From: Clostridia bacterium
GTDB taxonomy: Bacteria > Bacillota > Clostridia > Christensenellales > Aristaeellaceae
DNA: 64,000 nucleotides
Direction: 5' to 3'
Assembly (NCBI GenBank): GCA_017464305.1
Contig: JAFUDS010000001.1
Location: 1-64,000, forward strand
Part shown: in pieces, positions 17,168-25,093 of the stretch
How positions within the stretch are numbered: position 1 is the first letter of the stretch
Layout: each line of letters starts with the position of its first letter
Program-made: the position numbers and the translations under genes
Notes under the pieces: model-generated
Told to the model about the DNA's origin: nothing
Database searches by the model: none
The model's input: the letters and a program-made list of their open reading frames with translations, nothing else

Positions 17168-19333
17168 ATGAATACCTGGATATTGGAAAAGGAAGGCTTC
17201 TCCCCCGCCGACGCGGCGGCGGACGGCAACCGCTTTCTCTGCGCCAACGGCTATCTGGGCCTGCGGGGCGTGCCGGAGGAAGCCGGCCCCGCCCTCTTTC
17301 CCGCGGTTACCCTGGCCGGGGTTTACGACCAATTTGAGGAGAAATGGCGGGAGCCGGTGAACGCTCCCCATGGGCTGCGGCTGCAGCTGACCATGAACGG
17401 ACGGGCTCTTTCCCTGGAGGAGACGGCCCCCCTGCGTCACAAAACCATGCTGGATTATCGATATGGCATCTATCACCGGGACACGGATTTCGGCCCCGCC
17501 CGAATTTTGAGCTCCCGATTCACCTCCCTGGCGGACCCGCACCTGATGGCGGACCAATACCGAGTCGAATTCCAAAAAAGCGGGCTGGTATCCCTGCGGG
17601 TAGGCATCTCCACAGACATCTGGGACATCAACGGCCCTCATCTCTTCGGTTTTCGGCATCACGCGGAGGAGATTCTGCTGACGGAGGCCACCACGGGCCA
17701 GAAAGGCATCCGGGTGGCCGTAGCCCAGGGGATGGAAATCTCCCCCCGAGTGGAGGAGAGCATCTCCGTCGAGCCGGACGGGCTATACCGCACCCTGGTG
17801 GCGGAGGTTTTTCCCGGGGATATCTGGACGCTGAGCGTCTATGCCTCCGTCTACACCTCCCTGGACCATCCCTCCCCCGCCGCTCAGGCCCGGGCCAGCA
17901 TTCAAAGGGCCATGAGAGTGGGATACCTGGAGCTGCTCCAGGCCCATCAAGCCGCCTGGGATCAGGTCTGGCAGGCCTCCGAAATTCAGCTGGAGGGGGA
18001 TGAAGCCGCCGCCCAGGCGCTGCATGCCAGCCAGTATCACCTGAACTGCATCGCGCCGCGCCACGCAGGAAACATGTCCATCCCCGCCCGGGGGCTTTCC
18101 GGCCAGACCTACAAGGGAGCCATCTTCTGGGATTCAGAGATGTTCTTCTTTCCCATGTTCGTCTACACCCAGCCGGAGGTGGCCCAATCCCTGCTGCGCT
18201 ACCGAATCGAAACCCTGCCCGGGGCCCGGAAAAAGGCGGCAGAATATGGCTATCGAGGAGCCTTCTACGCCTGGGAAAGCCAGGAGGGCGGCGAGGAAGG
18301 CTGCACGAATTTCAACGTGGTGGATGTGTTTACGCATCGCCCGGTGCGGACCTATTTCCGGGATAAGCAGATTCACATCTCCGGGGATATCGCCTATGCC
18401 CTCCGCAGCTATTATGACATCACCGGGGATCGGAGCCTGCTGGAGGAAGGGGGCGCGGAGGTCATCCTGGAATGCGCCCGCTTCTACCTCAGCCGGGCCT
18501 CCCTGCACGCAGACCGGGAGGAGGCGGACTTCGCGGACGTCATCGGCCCGGATGAATACCACGAACGGGTGACCAACAACGCCTATACCAACCAGATCAT
18601 CCTGCACTGCCTGCAGAGCGCCCTGGCGCTGGCGGACATCTTCGCCGACCGGCCTGCCTGGTTCCAGGGTCTGCTGCTCCAGATAAAATACGAAAAGGAC
18701 TGGCCCCTGCTGGAAAACATCTGCCGCCGGCTTCCCGCCCCCCGGGAGCGGGAGGGGGTCATCGAGCAATTCGACGGATACTTCGCCCTGGAGGACTGCA
18801 CGCTGGAGGAGGTGCGCTCCCGGCTGCGGGATCCCCGGGAATACTGGGGCGGAGATCACGGCGTCGCCGGGGTGACGCAGATCATCAAGCAGGCGGACGT
18901 CATCGCCATGATGGCCCTGTTCCCCGGCCTTTATACCGACGCGCAGGTAGCAGCCAACTGGGCATATTATGAGCCCCGGACGGAGCATGGCTCCAGCCTC
19001 TCCGCCTGCATGTACGCCCTGGCGGCCTGCCGCGTCGGACGCTTGGAGGAGGCCTGGCAGCTGTTCCAGAAGACGGCGGAAATCGACGTCCTGGGGGGCG
19101 GAAAGCAATGGGCCGGGGAAATCTATATCGGCGGCACCCATCCCGCCTCCAACGGCGGCGCGTGGATGATCGCGGCCCTGGGCTTCGCCGGGCTGCGGAT
19201 GCGGGGCGGTCAACTGACGCTGCAGCCCCATCTGCCCTCGCAGGTCAAGCGGCTCTCCTTCCCCGTCACTGCCGCCGGAAGGCGGTATCGGGTGGAGGTA
19301 ACGCAGGAAGGCGGAACGATCACTGAGATTTAA
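17168..19333 (+). CDS. Second GH65 glycoside phosphorylase
   Basis: Encodes 721 residues from ATG 17168, chosen because GGAGGG ends 7 bases upstream; a longer frame opens at 17141. Cytosolic. GH65 landmarks: GNRFLCANGYLGLRG at the N-terminus, YKGAIFWDSEMFFFPMF, a WESQEGGEEGC segment, and VIGPDEYHERVTNNAYTN with the catalytic acid Glu at residue 463, then EQFDGYFALED and IIKQADVIAMMALFP. It clearly diverges from the preceding GH65 (GPDEYHE against GPDEFHM, WESQEG against WQHASL), so the two probably differ in acceptor sugar. A perfect terminator follows at 19336. Together they suggest a diet of mixed alpha-glucosidic oligosaccharides. Confidence 0.92.
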   Translation: MNTWILEKEGFSPADAAADGNRFLCANGYLGLRGVPEEAGPALFPAVTLAGVYDQFEEKWREPVNAPHGLRLQLTMNGRALSLEETAPLRHKTMLDYRYGIYHRDTDFGPARILSSRFTSLADPHLMADQYRVEFQKSGLVSLRVGISTDIWDINGPHLFGFRHHAEEILLTEATTGQKGIRVAVAQGMEISPRVEESISVEPDGLYRTLVAEVFPGDIWTLSVYASVYTSLDHPSPAAQARASIQRAMRVGYLELLQAHQAAWDQVWQASEIQLEGDEAAAQALHASQYHLNCIAPRHAGNMSIPARGLSGQTYKGAIFWDSEMFFFPMFVYTQPEVAQSLLRYRIETLPGARKKAAEYGYRGAFYAWESQEGGEEGCTNFNVVDVFTHRPVRTYFRDKQIHISGDIAYALRSYYDITGDRSLLEEGGAEVILECARFYLSRASLHADREEADFADVIGPDEYHERVTNNAYTNQIILHCLQSALALADIFADRPAWFQGLLLQIKYEKDWPLLENICRRLPAPREREGVIEQFDGYFALEDCTLEEVRSRLRDPREYWGGDHGVAGVTQIIKQADVIAMMALFPGLYTDAQVAANWAYYEPRTEHGSSLSACMYALAACRVGRLEEAWQLFQKTAEIDVLGGGKQWAGEIYIGGTHPASNGGAWMIAALGFAGLRMRGGQLTLQPHLPSQVKRLSFPVTAAGRRYRVEVTQEGGTITEI

Positions 19334-19335
19334 TA

Positions 19336-19375
19336 GCATGGCTCTCCCTTCGGGAGAGCCATGCTGTCTTTTCTT
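19336..19375 (+). terminator. Strong terminator after the GH65 pair
   Basis: A perfect 13-bp stem (GCATGGCTCTCCC / GGGAGAGCCATGC) with loop TTC, then TGTCTTTTCTT. It starts two bases after the stop codon and separates the GH65 genes from the convergent CBM32-like gene. Confidence 0.9.
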
Positions 19376-19449
19376 CCGTGTTTCATTTCCAAAATAACTC
19401 GCTCCCCCCAGCGGGAGGAGCGATGTTGTTATTTATTATTTTCCTTCTT

Positions 19450-20052
19450 TCATTCAAAGATCATGATTTCCGCAGCCTGGGCTCCCATGGTGCGGGAGGC
19501 GGTGGTCTTGGTGAAAATCACCTTCACATAGGCCGCCTCCGCGGCCTCGAAATCAATCCGAATCCGATTGCCAGTGGCGGCGTCGAAATCCCGCATGGCC
19601 GCGGGAGCCACCTCCGTAAAGTTCTCCCCGTCCAGGCTCACCTGCACAGCGATCTCCTGGCTGCGGGGCTCCCAAATGGCGGAGGGATTCAAACACACCG
19701 CCACCGTGGATACGGAATGGGTCCCCTCCAGGTCGATGACCATCTCCGCGGGAAAGCCGTCGCTCTCCCAATAGGTGTCCGTGCTGCCATCGTTCACGTT
19801 GGACGCCACATACACATCCGCATGCTTCCCGGCCTGCACCGGCCGCCCCTCCGCCAGGTTCTCCGCCTCCTGCAGGGGGATATAATCCGCCGTTGGGTCG
19901 GGAAAACAACTGGGGCGTTCCGGCGCGGTTTGCTCCGGAGCGGCCACGAAGATCACGATGGTATCTATCTTTTCCTCCCCCCAGGCCAGGCTGGGGAGCA
20001 GCAGGGCCAGGGTCAACAGCCCGGCCGGAATGGCGCGGCGAAAATTGTACAT
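19450..20052 (-). CDS. Secreted F5/8 type C (CBM32-like) domain protein
   Basis: Encodes 200 residues. Signal peptide 1-25 (cleavage after SLAWG). After a short linker, residues about 60-200 form one discoidin-like galactose-binding fold: ENLAEGRPVQAG, ASNVNDGSTDTYWES (the typical A-NDG---T-W metal and ligand loop), VIDLEGTHSVSTVAV, EIAVQVSLDGENFTEV, and a C-terminal AYVKVIFTKTT strand. Such domains bind sugars on glycans. There is no catalytic domain, so it is a stand-alone secreted carbohydrate-binding protein. It starts 18 bp after the beta-helix glycosidase stop and shares its operon and operators. Confidence 0.85.
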   Translation of the reverse strand: MYNFRRAIPAGLLTLALLLPSLAWGEEKIDTIVIFVAAPEQTAPERPSCFPDPTADYIPLQEAENLAEGRPVQAGKHADVYVASNVNDGSTDTYWESDGFPAEMVIDLEGTHSVSTVAVCLNPSAIWEPRSQEIAVQVSLDGENFTEVAPAAMRDFDAATGNRIRIDFEAAEAAYVKVIFTKTTASRTMGAQAAEIMIFE

Positions 20053-20070
20053 CTCCTTTTCCTCCTTTGC

Positions 20071-21549
20071 TTACTGGATGGTGATTCCCTGGCAGAACTC
20101 GTCCGTGGACAGCTTCAGGGTTTTCAGGTCCGTAATGGGATTCCCCAGAATATGAACATCCTTCAAGGTCACGTTGGTAATTCCGTGCTTCTCATCATGG
20201 CCGGACAGGCGGGAGGCGGGCATCTTGCCCTCCACCGTGTTGACCACCGTCAGCCCATCGATCAGGATATTGTCAATGGAGCCATACTCTTCCTTCTCCG
20301 TAGACCAGCCGGACTTGGCCAGGTTCATCTCGATGAGCTCTTTGTTCACCCCGTTATCCCCCTGCATCAGGGCGTTCTCCACCCAGATGTTGCGATAGGT
20401 AATGTCGTGCACAAAGGCGTCGTCGCTGTTATGAATGCTGATGACCGGCTTATGGAAGTTATACAGCACGGTGATGTTTTCGAAAAGCACCTCGCTGATC
20501 TCCGGATCCAGGGTCAGGCCCTTATCCGTCTCATATCCGATCTCCATGCTCTGGGCCAGATCCGTCCAGACCTGGATGTTCCGGAAGGTAATGTCCTTGG
20601 TGGAGCCGGAATAGTTTTTCACCACAAGGCTGTCGTCCCAGGTGCGGGCGAAGGAATTGGTTACCACATGGTTGGTACAGGACTGGAAGGTGAACCCGTC
20701 GCCATTCTGCCGGCCGGAGATGACCTTCACGTTGTCGATCGTAACATCCTTGGAGGAATAGGAATTCACATTCCAGCAATTGGAGTTCACGATGCCGATA
20801 CCCTCGATGGTCACATTCTTGGCGTGATTCAGATCGATGGGCACCCGGGCGTAGGACCCGGGCTGATTCCAGGCGGCATAATCGCTGCCGTCGATGAGGC
20901 CTCGGCCCCGGATGGTCACATTGCTGGCCTGGTTCACGGAGAGGATGGAATGCAGCACCGCCCCGCCGGAAAGATACAGTGTCTGATTGTCCTCCAGGGC
21001 GATGGCGTCCATGACCCATTCTCCAGGGCCGATGTAGAACACATCCGGATCCTCCGGGTCGGGCACGTCCGTCTCCAGCGGATTGGCGAAGAGGTGCAGC
21101 GCCTTGTTGACCTCCCCATTGAAAACCACGGTGTACTGCCCGGGCTCCGTCAGGGTAAAGGAAACGACGCCTTCCTGGACCTGCGGCTCGATGCCCCAGC
21201 TCTGGGGCAGCACCTGGGCGGAGGCCACTTCCTTCGGCAGGCCAGGCATCCGGATTTCCACCCGGACCTTGCCCTCGAAATCGAAATAGGCCATGGGCGT
21301 GGTCACCGGCTGGGTATTGGCGTTCCAGATATGCTCATGGTTCACCATCACGTCATAGACGAACAGATCGTATCCATTGACGTTCACCGCGACCGTTTCC
21401 GAGGTAGTCATGGTCTTGGGGCCTTCATAGATGGTCAGCCGCGTAGGCTCCGTCTCCCCCAGGGCGACCCCCAGGCCCAAGGCCAGCAGGCAGGCCAGCG
21501 CCGCCAGGCATCCCCGCAGGCTCCGCTTCCTCTTTATCCAATTTTTCAT
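20071..21549 (-). CDS. Secreted right-handed beta-helix glycosidase (GH28/GH49-like)
   Basis: Encodes 492 residues. The signal peptide is at 1-31 (Arg/Lys-rich start, ALGLGVALGE). An N-terminal beta-sandwich (about 32-165) precedes a parallel beta-helix (about 170-470) with turns such as NQASNVTIRGRGLIDGS, AKNVTIEGIGIVNSNCWN and SKDVTIDNVKVISGR. Candidate catalytic acids are Asp in RQNGDGFTF and the Asp pair in RTWDDSLVV, matching the N-x-D ... D-D pattern shared by polygalacturonases (GH28) and dextranase/isopullulanase (GH49). The N-terminal sandwich plus helix plan and the neighbouring GH65 genes favour an alpha-glucan substrate (GH49-like), but GH28 cannot be excluded. First gene of a two-gene operon with double operator control. 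Confidence 0.75.
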   Translation of the reverse strand: MKNWIKRKRSLRGCLAALACLLALGLGVALGETEPTRLTIYEGPKTMTTSETVAVNVNGYDLFVYDVMVNHEHIWNANTQPVTTPMAYFDFEGKVRVEIRMPGLPKEVASAQVLPQSWGIEPQVQEGVVSFTLTEPGQYTVVFNGEVNKALHLFANPLETDVPDPEDPDVFYIGPGEWVMDAIALEDNQTLYLSGGAVLHSILSVNQASNVTIRGRGLIDGSDYAAWNQPGSYARVPIDLNHAKNVTIEGIGIVNSNCWNVNSYSSKDVTIDNVKVISGRQNGDGFTFQSCTNHVVTNSFARTWDDSLVVKNYSGSTKDITFRNIQVWTDLAQSMEIGYETDKGLTLDPEISEVLFENITVLYNFHKPVISIHNSDDAFVHDITYRNIWVENALMQGDNGVNKELIEMNLAKSGWSTEKEEYGSIDNILIDGLTVVNTVEGKMPASRLSGHDEKHGITNVTLKDVHILGNPITDLKTLKLSTDEFCQGITIQ

Positions 21550-21579
21550 TCCATTTCCCCCTTCTTTTCAGTTTGTTTG

Positions 21580-21631
21580 GGTTAATCGCTAAACCTTTCT
21601 CCATTATAATGGTTAAAAACGTTTTAATCAA
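21580..21631 (-). promoter_or_regulatory. Promoter of beta-helix/CBM32 operon with two operator types
   Basis: On the minus strand, -35 TTGATT (21626-21631) and -10 TATAAT (21603-21608) are 17 bases apart. The AAAACGTTTT palindrome (21616-21625) fills the spacer. A second operator, read on the plus strand as GGTTAATCGCTAAACC (21580-21595), lies just downstream of the -10. Two LacI-family proteins could thus act on one promoter. Confidence 0.7.
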
Positions 21632-21668
21632 GTCCAAAATAAAATTTATGGAATTTTAATTCCCATAC

Positions 21669-21727
21669 TTGACATGCTAATTCTCAGGTGCTATAATGGC
21701 CCCAATCGATTGGTTGAGCGTTAAACC
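21669..21727 (+). promoter_or_regulatory. Promoter and operator of the small secreted protein gene
   Basis: Consensus promoter TTGACA (21669-21674), 17-bp spacer, TATAAT (21692-21697). The operator GGTTGAGCGTTAAACC (21712-21727) follows at the start of transcription. It diverges from the minus-strand promoter at 21603-21631. Confidence 0.75.
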
Positions 21728-21756
21728 TTTCGAAAATACATTTAAGGAGGATTACC

Positions 21757-22488
21757 ATGAAAAAGTTCCTTGCTCTCGTACTCTCCGTTGCCATGCTGCT
21801 GGCCGTCGCGGCGTCCGCCCTGGCCGAAGCGCCCACCTCTTTCCTGTGGGACAATTTTGACGACCGGGATCCTAACTCCAAGCCCGACCTGGCGCCCAAC
21901 GGCGTGCAGATCTGGTGGGACAACTGGGCCAACCTCCGCGCCAAGAACGAAGACGGCGCCATCAAGCTGGACTATCGTCCCAAGGCCTATGATCCCGAAG
22001 ATTATGACACCGAAGAGGAATACTTCGCGGCTGCCGGCGACTGGCTGGGCAACTGGGGCGAAGCTATCAACATGTGGGCCCTGGACGGCATTGCCACCTG
22101 CAAGTACCTGAACATCCGCATCAAGGGTGAAGAAGGTGGCGAGGAAAACAAGCTGATCATGGACTGGCATCCTGAAGACGCCAAGTTCTACGCGGCTCGG
22201 TTCTCTGACCTGGTGCTGGCCGATGGTTCCCATCCCGTCATCACCACCGATTGGCAGGATCTGGTCATCGATCTGGAAGCTTCCGGTTTCCCGGGCATGA
22301 CCAATGCCTTCCACATCCGCGCCTTCGCCAAGGCCATCATCTACCTGGATGAGATTTCCTTCTCTGAGCCCGTGGCCGCCATCGACGCCACCAGCACCGA
22401 GACCATCCTGGCTTCCCTGACCGCGGAAGAGACCGGCAAGCCCGCCGATCTGCCCATCAAGGACTTCCTGGCGGAGCTGGGCGAATAA
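21757..22488 (+). CDS. Small secreted jelly-roll (carbohydrate-binding-like) protein
   Basis: Encodes 243 residues. Signal peptide 1-23 (cleavage after SALAE). The mature part starts TSFLWDNFDDRDPNSKPDLA and continues with acidic aromatic strands (IWWDNWANLR, YLNIRIKGEEGG, DWQDLVIDLEASGF, AIIYLDEISFSEP). This resembles the galactose-binding-like fold of CBM11- or CIA30-type modules, where an FDD opening and a final YLDEISF strand are typical. About 50 C-terminal residues look linker-like (TETILASLTAEETGKPADLP). No catalytic residues or anchor are apparent. A perfect promoter, operator and terminator make it a monocistronic, probably highly expressed gene co-regulated with the importer. Confidence 0.65.
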   Translation: MKKFLALVLSVAMLLAVAASALAEAPTSFLWDNFDDRDPNSKPDLAPNGVQIWWDNWANLRAKNEDGAIKLDYRPKAYDPEDYDTEEEYFAAAGDWLGNWGEAINMWALDGIATCKYLNIRIKGEEGGEENKLIMDWHPEDAKFYAARFSDLVLADGSHPVITTDWQDLVIDLEASGFPGMTNAFHIRAFAKAIIYLDEISFSEPVAAIDATSTETILASLTAEETGKPADLPIKDFLAELGE

Positions 22489-22508
22489 TTCTTATCCCCT
22501 GGTTTCTC

Positions 22509-22540
22509 GCGGAGGCAACGTACCGTTGCCTCCGCTTTTT
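22509..22540 (+). terminator. Perfect intrinsic terminator
   Basis: GCGGAGGCAACG (22509-22520), loop TAC, CGTTGCCTCCGC (22524-22535), then TTTTT. It ends the small secreted protein transcript. Three more short GC palindromes follow at about 22560-22660. Confidence 0.9.
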
Positions 22541-22672
22541 CAAAGGACGATGGCAGTTTCCCCGCGAAGCGGAAAATAAAGGAGTGAATGATTATGCTTT
22601 CCCGCTCCACGGGAAAGCGAGAAGCACGAATCATGTTCCCCCGCGGAGCGGGGGAACAAAAAAGAGAATGAT

Positions 22673-22701
22673 TTGCAATTCTGCAGGAAAAACGTTAAAC
22701 T
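22673..22701 (+). promoter_or_regulatory. Promoter of LacI regulator with overlapping operator
   Basis: TTGCAA (22673-22678), 17-bp spacer and TAAACT (22696-22701). The spacer end and -10 are covered by GGAAAAACGTTAAACT (22686-22701), a hybrid of the AAAACGTTTT and GTTTAGCGTTAAAC operator types. This suggests autoregulation. Confidence 0.5.
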
Positions 22702-22783
22702 AATCCCCGACCATTGGTTCCCCTGGGGGGATCTGTCCCCTTCCCCCCAGAACAAAAAACACGCGAAACGAATGGAGAAATTT

Positions 22784-23794
22784 ATGGTCACATTAAAGGA
22801 TATTGCTGCCGAAGCCGGCGTAAGCATCACCACCGTATCCAATGTGGTTCACCACAGACAAAGCCGCGTCTCCCCAGAGCGGGTGAAAAAAATATGGGAA
22901 ATCATCGAGCGGGAACACTACGTGCCCAGCATGTCCGCCCGATCTCTGGCCAACGAGCATTCCTTCATCATCGGGGTGGTCACCCATCTAACGCCCCTGA
23001 ACGCTGGCAGCACCATGAGCGACCCCTTTCTCAGCGCCTTTGTAGACAGCATCGAGAAACAGACTCGGGAACAGGGGTACTATCTGATGGTTCGCTCCGT
23101 GGAAAACGCCGATGACCTGATCACCCTGACCCGCAGCTGGCATCTGGCGGGGTTGGTCTTGACCGGTATGTTTCAGGATTCCTTTTTAGAAGCCTCCATC
23201 CGTCTGAACATTCCCGTAGTGCTGATTGACAGCTATGTGGAAAACCCGGAGCTTTGCAGCATCGGGCTAGAGGATGAGCAGGGCGGCTATTTGGCCACCA
23301 AATATCTGCTGGAGCATGGGCATCGTTCCATCGCCTTTACCTCCCCCGCCATACGTGCCGGCGGCGTCATTGAGCAGCGATACAGCGGATATATTCGAGC
23401 CATGAAGGAATACGGCCTGACCCCGGATTCCTCCCTGGTCTTTACCCAGGAGATCACCGTAGAGCAAGGCCGCAAGCTGGGGCGCAAGCTGGCAGGCCGA
23501 AAGGATATCACCGGCATTTTCTCCTCGGCGGATATTCTGGCGGCGGGTATCATGGCCGGGCTCAGCGAAAAAGGAGTGTTCGTTCCCAAGGACAAATCCA
23601 TCGTGGGCTTCGACGATAACTTCCTGGCTCAGCTGACCATTCCTGGTCTGACCACTGTGCATCAAGACGCCGCTGAAAAGGGCGCCCTGGCCACGGAAAT
23701 GATCATCCGGCAGCTGGAAGGGAAGCCCATTCCAGAAAAGCATGTGATTCTCCCCGTGTCCTTGGTAGAGCGGGGCAGTGTCCGCCGTCTTTAA
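22784..23794 (+). CDS. LacI/GalR-family transcriptional regulator (first of two)
   Basis: Encodes 336 residues from ATG 22784, chosen because GGAG lies 6 bases upstream and the protein then begins directly with the HTH; in-frame ATG 22772 lacks a good site. The N-terminal HTH is VTLKDIAAEAGVSITTVSNVVHHRQSRVS, with the hinge MSARSLA. The periplasmic-binding-protein-like sensor domain spans about 60-336 (IGVVTHLTP, VLIDSYV, GYLATKYLLEHGHRSIAF, GIFSSADILAAGIM, SIVGFDDN). The gene lies downstream of the glycan genes and carries a matching operator in its own promoter. It is a likely repressor of the locus, released by an imported sugar or its breakdown product. Which operator type it reads cannot be assigned. 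Confidence 0.92.
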   Translation: MVTLKDIAAEAGVSITTVSNVVHHRQSRVSPERVKKIWEIIEREHYVPSMSARSLANEHSFIIGVVTHLTPLNAGSTMSDPFLSAFVDSIEKQTREQGYYLMVRSVENADDLITLTRSWHLAGLVLTGMFQDSFLEASIRLNIPVVLIDSYVENPELCSIGLEDEQGGYLATKYLLEHGHRSIAFTSPAIRAGGVIEQRYSGYIRAMKEYGLTPDSSLVFTQEITVEQGRKLGRKLAGRKDITGIFSSADILAAGIMAGLSEKGVFVPKDKSIVGFDDNFLAQLTIPGLTTVHQDAAEKGALATEMIIRQLEGKPIPEKHVILPVSLVERGSVRRL

Positions 23795-23857
23795 TCATGA
23801 AAAAAATCTCCCTCGATTCGCGAGAGAGATGTTTTCATGGATTCCAGGATTCATTCC

Positions 23858-23886
23858 TCGCCCCTGCAAAGCAGGGGCGAATTTTT
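23858..23886. terminator. Terminator between the two convergent LacI genes
   Basis: TCGCCCCTGC / GCAGGGGCGA stem (23858-23880, loop AAA) followed by ATTTTT. A second hairpin (about 23811-23833, CTCCCTCG/CGAGAGAG) precedes it and is flanked by A and T runs. Together they probably end transcription from both sides. Confidence 0.7.
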
Positions 23887-23947
23887 CAACAGTTGACGAG
23901 AAGGATCTCGCACCCCTGTTTTCGGAGGGGCTGAGTTTGGCGTTTTA

Positions 23948-24937
23948 TCAGGACAAGGCGCAGGATTTCCGGATCACCAGATTCCCACTCTGGCGAATGG
24001 TACGACCCGCTTCGCCCCGGATCAGCCGGATCACCTCATCCGCCGCCAGGGTTCCCGTGTCCCAGAAATTGGTCCGGATGGTCGTCAGCGCCGGGGTGAT
24101 ATATTCGCACAAGGTAATATCATCGCAGCCCAACACGCTCACATCCTCCGGCACCCGATATCCCATCTCGTTCAGGGCCGCCATGCATCCAATGGCGCTC
24201 AGATCATTGGCGGCAAAAATCGCGTCCGGCGGCTGATGGCCCTCCAGCAGATATTTCCGCATCTCCCGATAGGCAGAGGCCCGCTCAAACATGCCATACA
24301 GCACGGGGATCTTGGCGTTTTTCATCCCCTGATTCCGCAGCTCCTCCCGGAAACCGATCCAGCGCTTCTCCGAATCCAGATTGCCTGGGAGGCCGAAAAT
24401 ATGCAGCAGGCGCTTCTTGCCCAATCCCAGCAGGTAATCCGCCGCCATGCGCCCCTGAGCCTCGGATTCATACAGAATGCAGGAGGTATGCGCTTCTTCC
24501 CGCTCCAGGCCCAGAAACAGCAGCGGAATGCCATAGGTCTCCATTCGCGCTGGCGCGTCCGCCTCCAGATCGTCGCAGAAGACGACTGCCCCGTCCAGCG
24601 TCCGTTCTCCCAGCTTCTTCAGGATGGACCGGGTATCCGTCACCATGCAAATATGTACCTCATACCCTTGTTCCTGACAGGCGCGGAACATCTGATCCGC
24701 CAGGGCGCAATAATACTCGCCCGTCATGGAGCGAACAAACAGCCCAATGGTCCGGGATTCCCGGGCCCGCAGCCGCTGGCCATTGACGTTGGGAATATAG
24801 GCCAGCTTGGCAGCCGCCTCCAGCACCAGCTTCCTGGTTTCCGGCCGGACGACGGATGGATTGTTCATGGCGTTCGAGGCCGTAGCGACGGAAACCCCCG
24901 CCTCCCGGGCCACATCCCGCAGCGTTGTAATACCCAT
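23948..24937 (-). CDS. LacI/GalR-family transcriptional regulator (second)
   Basis: Encodes 329 residues from ATG 24937 (AGGAGG 10 bases upstream); a longer frame begins at 25018 but adds only poorly coding residues. HTH: ITTLRDVAREAGVSVATASNAMNNPSVV at the very N-terminus. Sensor domain with IGLFVRSMTGEYY, DGAVVFCDD, GRMAADYLLGLGKKRLLHIFG, PDAIFAANDLSAIGCM and VSVLGCDDI. It shares the family plan with the other LacI protein but little detailed sequence, so a second effector is likely. It follows the GH5 gene on the same strand with 156 bp between. Candidate reader of AAAACGTTTT, which sits in front of GH5; this is inference. Confidence 0.92.
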   Translation of the reverse strand: MGITTLRDVAREAGVSVATASNAMNNPSVVRPETRKLVLEAAAKLAYIPNVNGQRLRARESRTIGLFVRSMTGEYYCALADQMFRACQEQGYEVHICMVTDTRSILKKLGERTLDGAVVFCDDLEADAPARMETYGIPLLFLGLEREEAHTSCILYESEAQGRMAADYLLGLGKKRLLHIFGLPGNLDSEKRWIGFREELRNQGMKNAKIPVLYGMFERASAYREMRKYLLEGHQPPDAIFAANDLSAIGCMAALNEMGYRVPEDVSVLGCDDITLCEYITPALTTIRTNFWDTGTLAADEVIRLIRGEAGRTIRQSGNLVIRKSCALS

Positions 24938-25093
24938 GCTGGTTTTCCTCCTGTGTTTCGGAAAAAACTGAACTGTTCCAATCAGCGATTTTTGTTTCCC
25001 CTCTCCCAGGGAAAGCATCCTTCATCGAATGCTCCCCTCGCTCCGAGAGGGGAGCTTCTCTTCGGGGTGATCTTGAGCTTCTCGGGGCACCTT

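Noticed and set aside
19378-21585. 735-codon plus-strand frame across the CBM32 and beta-helix genes
   Set aside because: Runs antisense through two genes with clear signal peptides and domains; no domain of its own.
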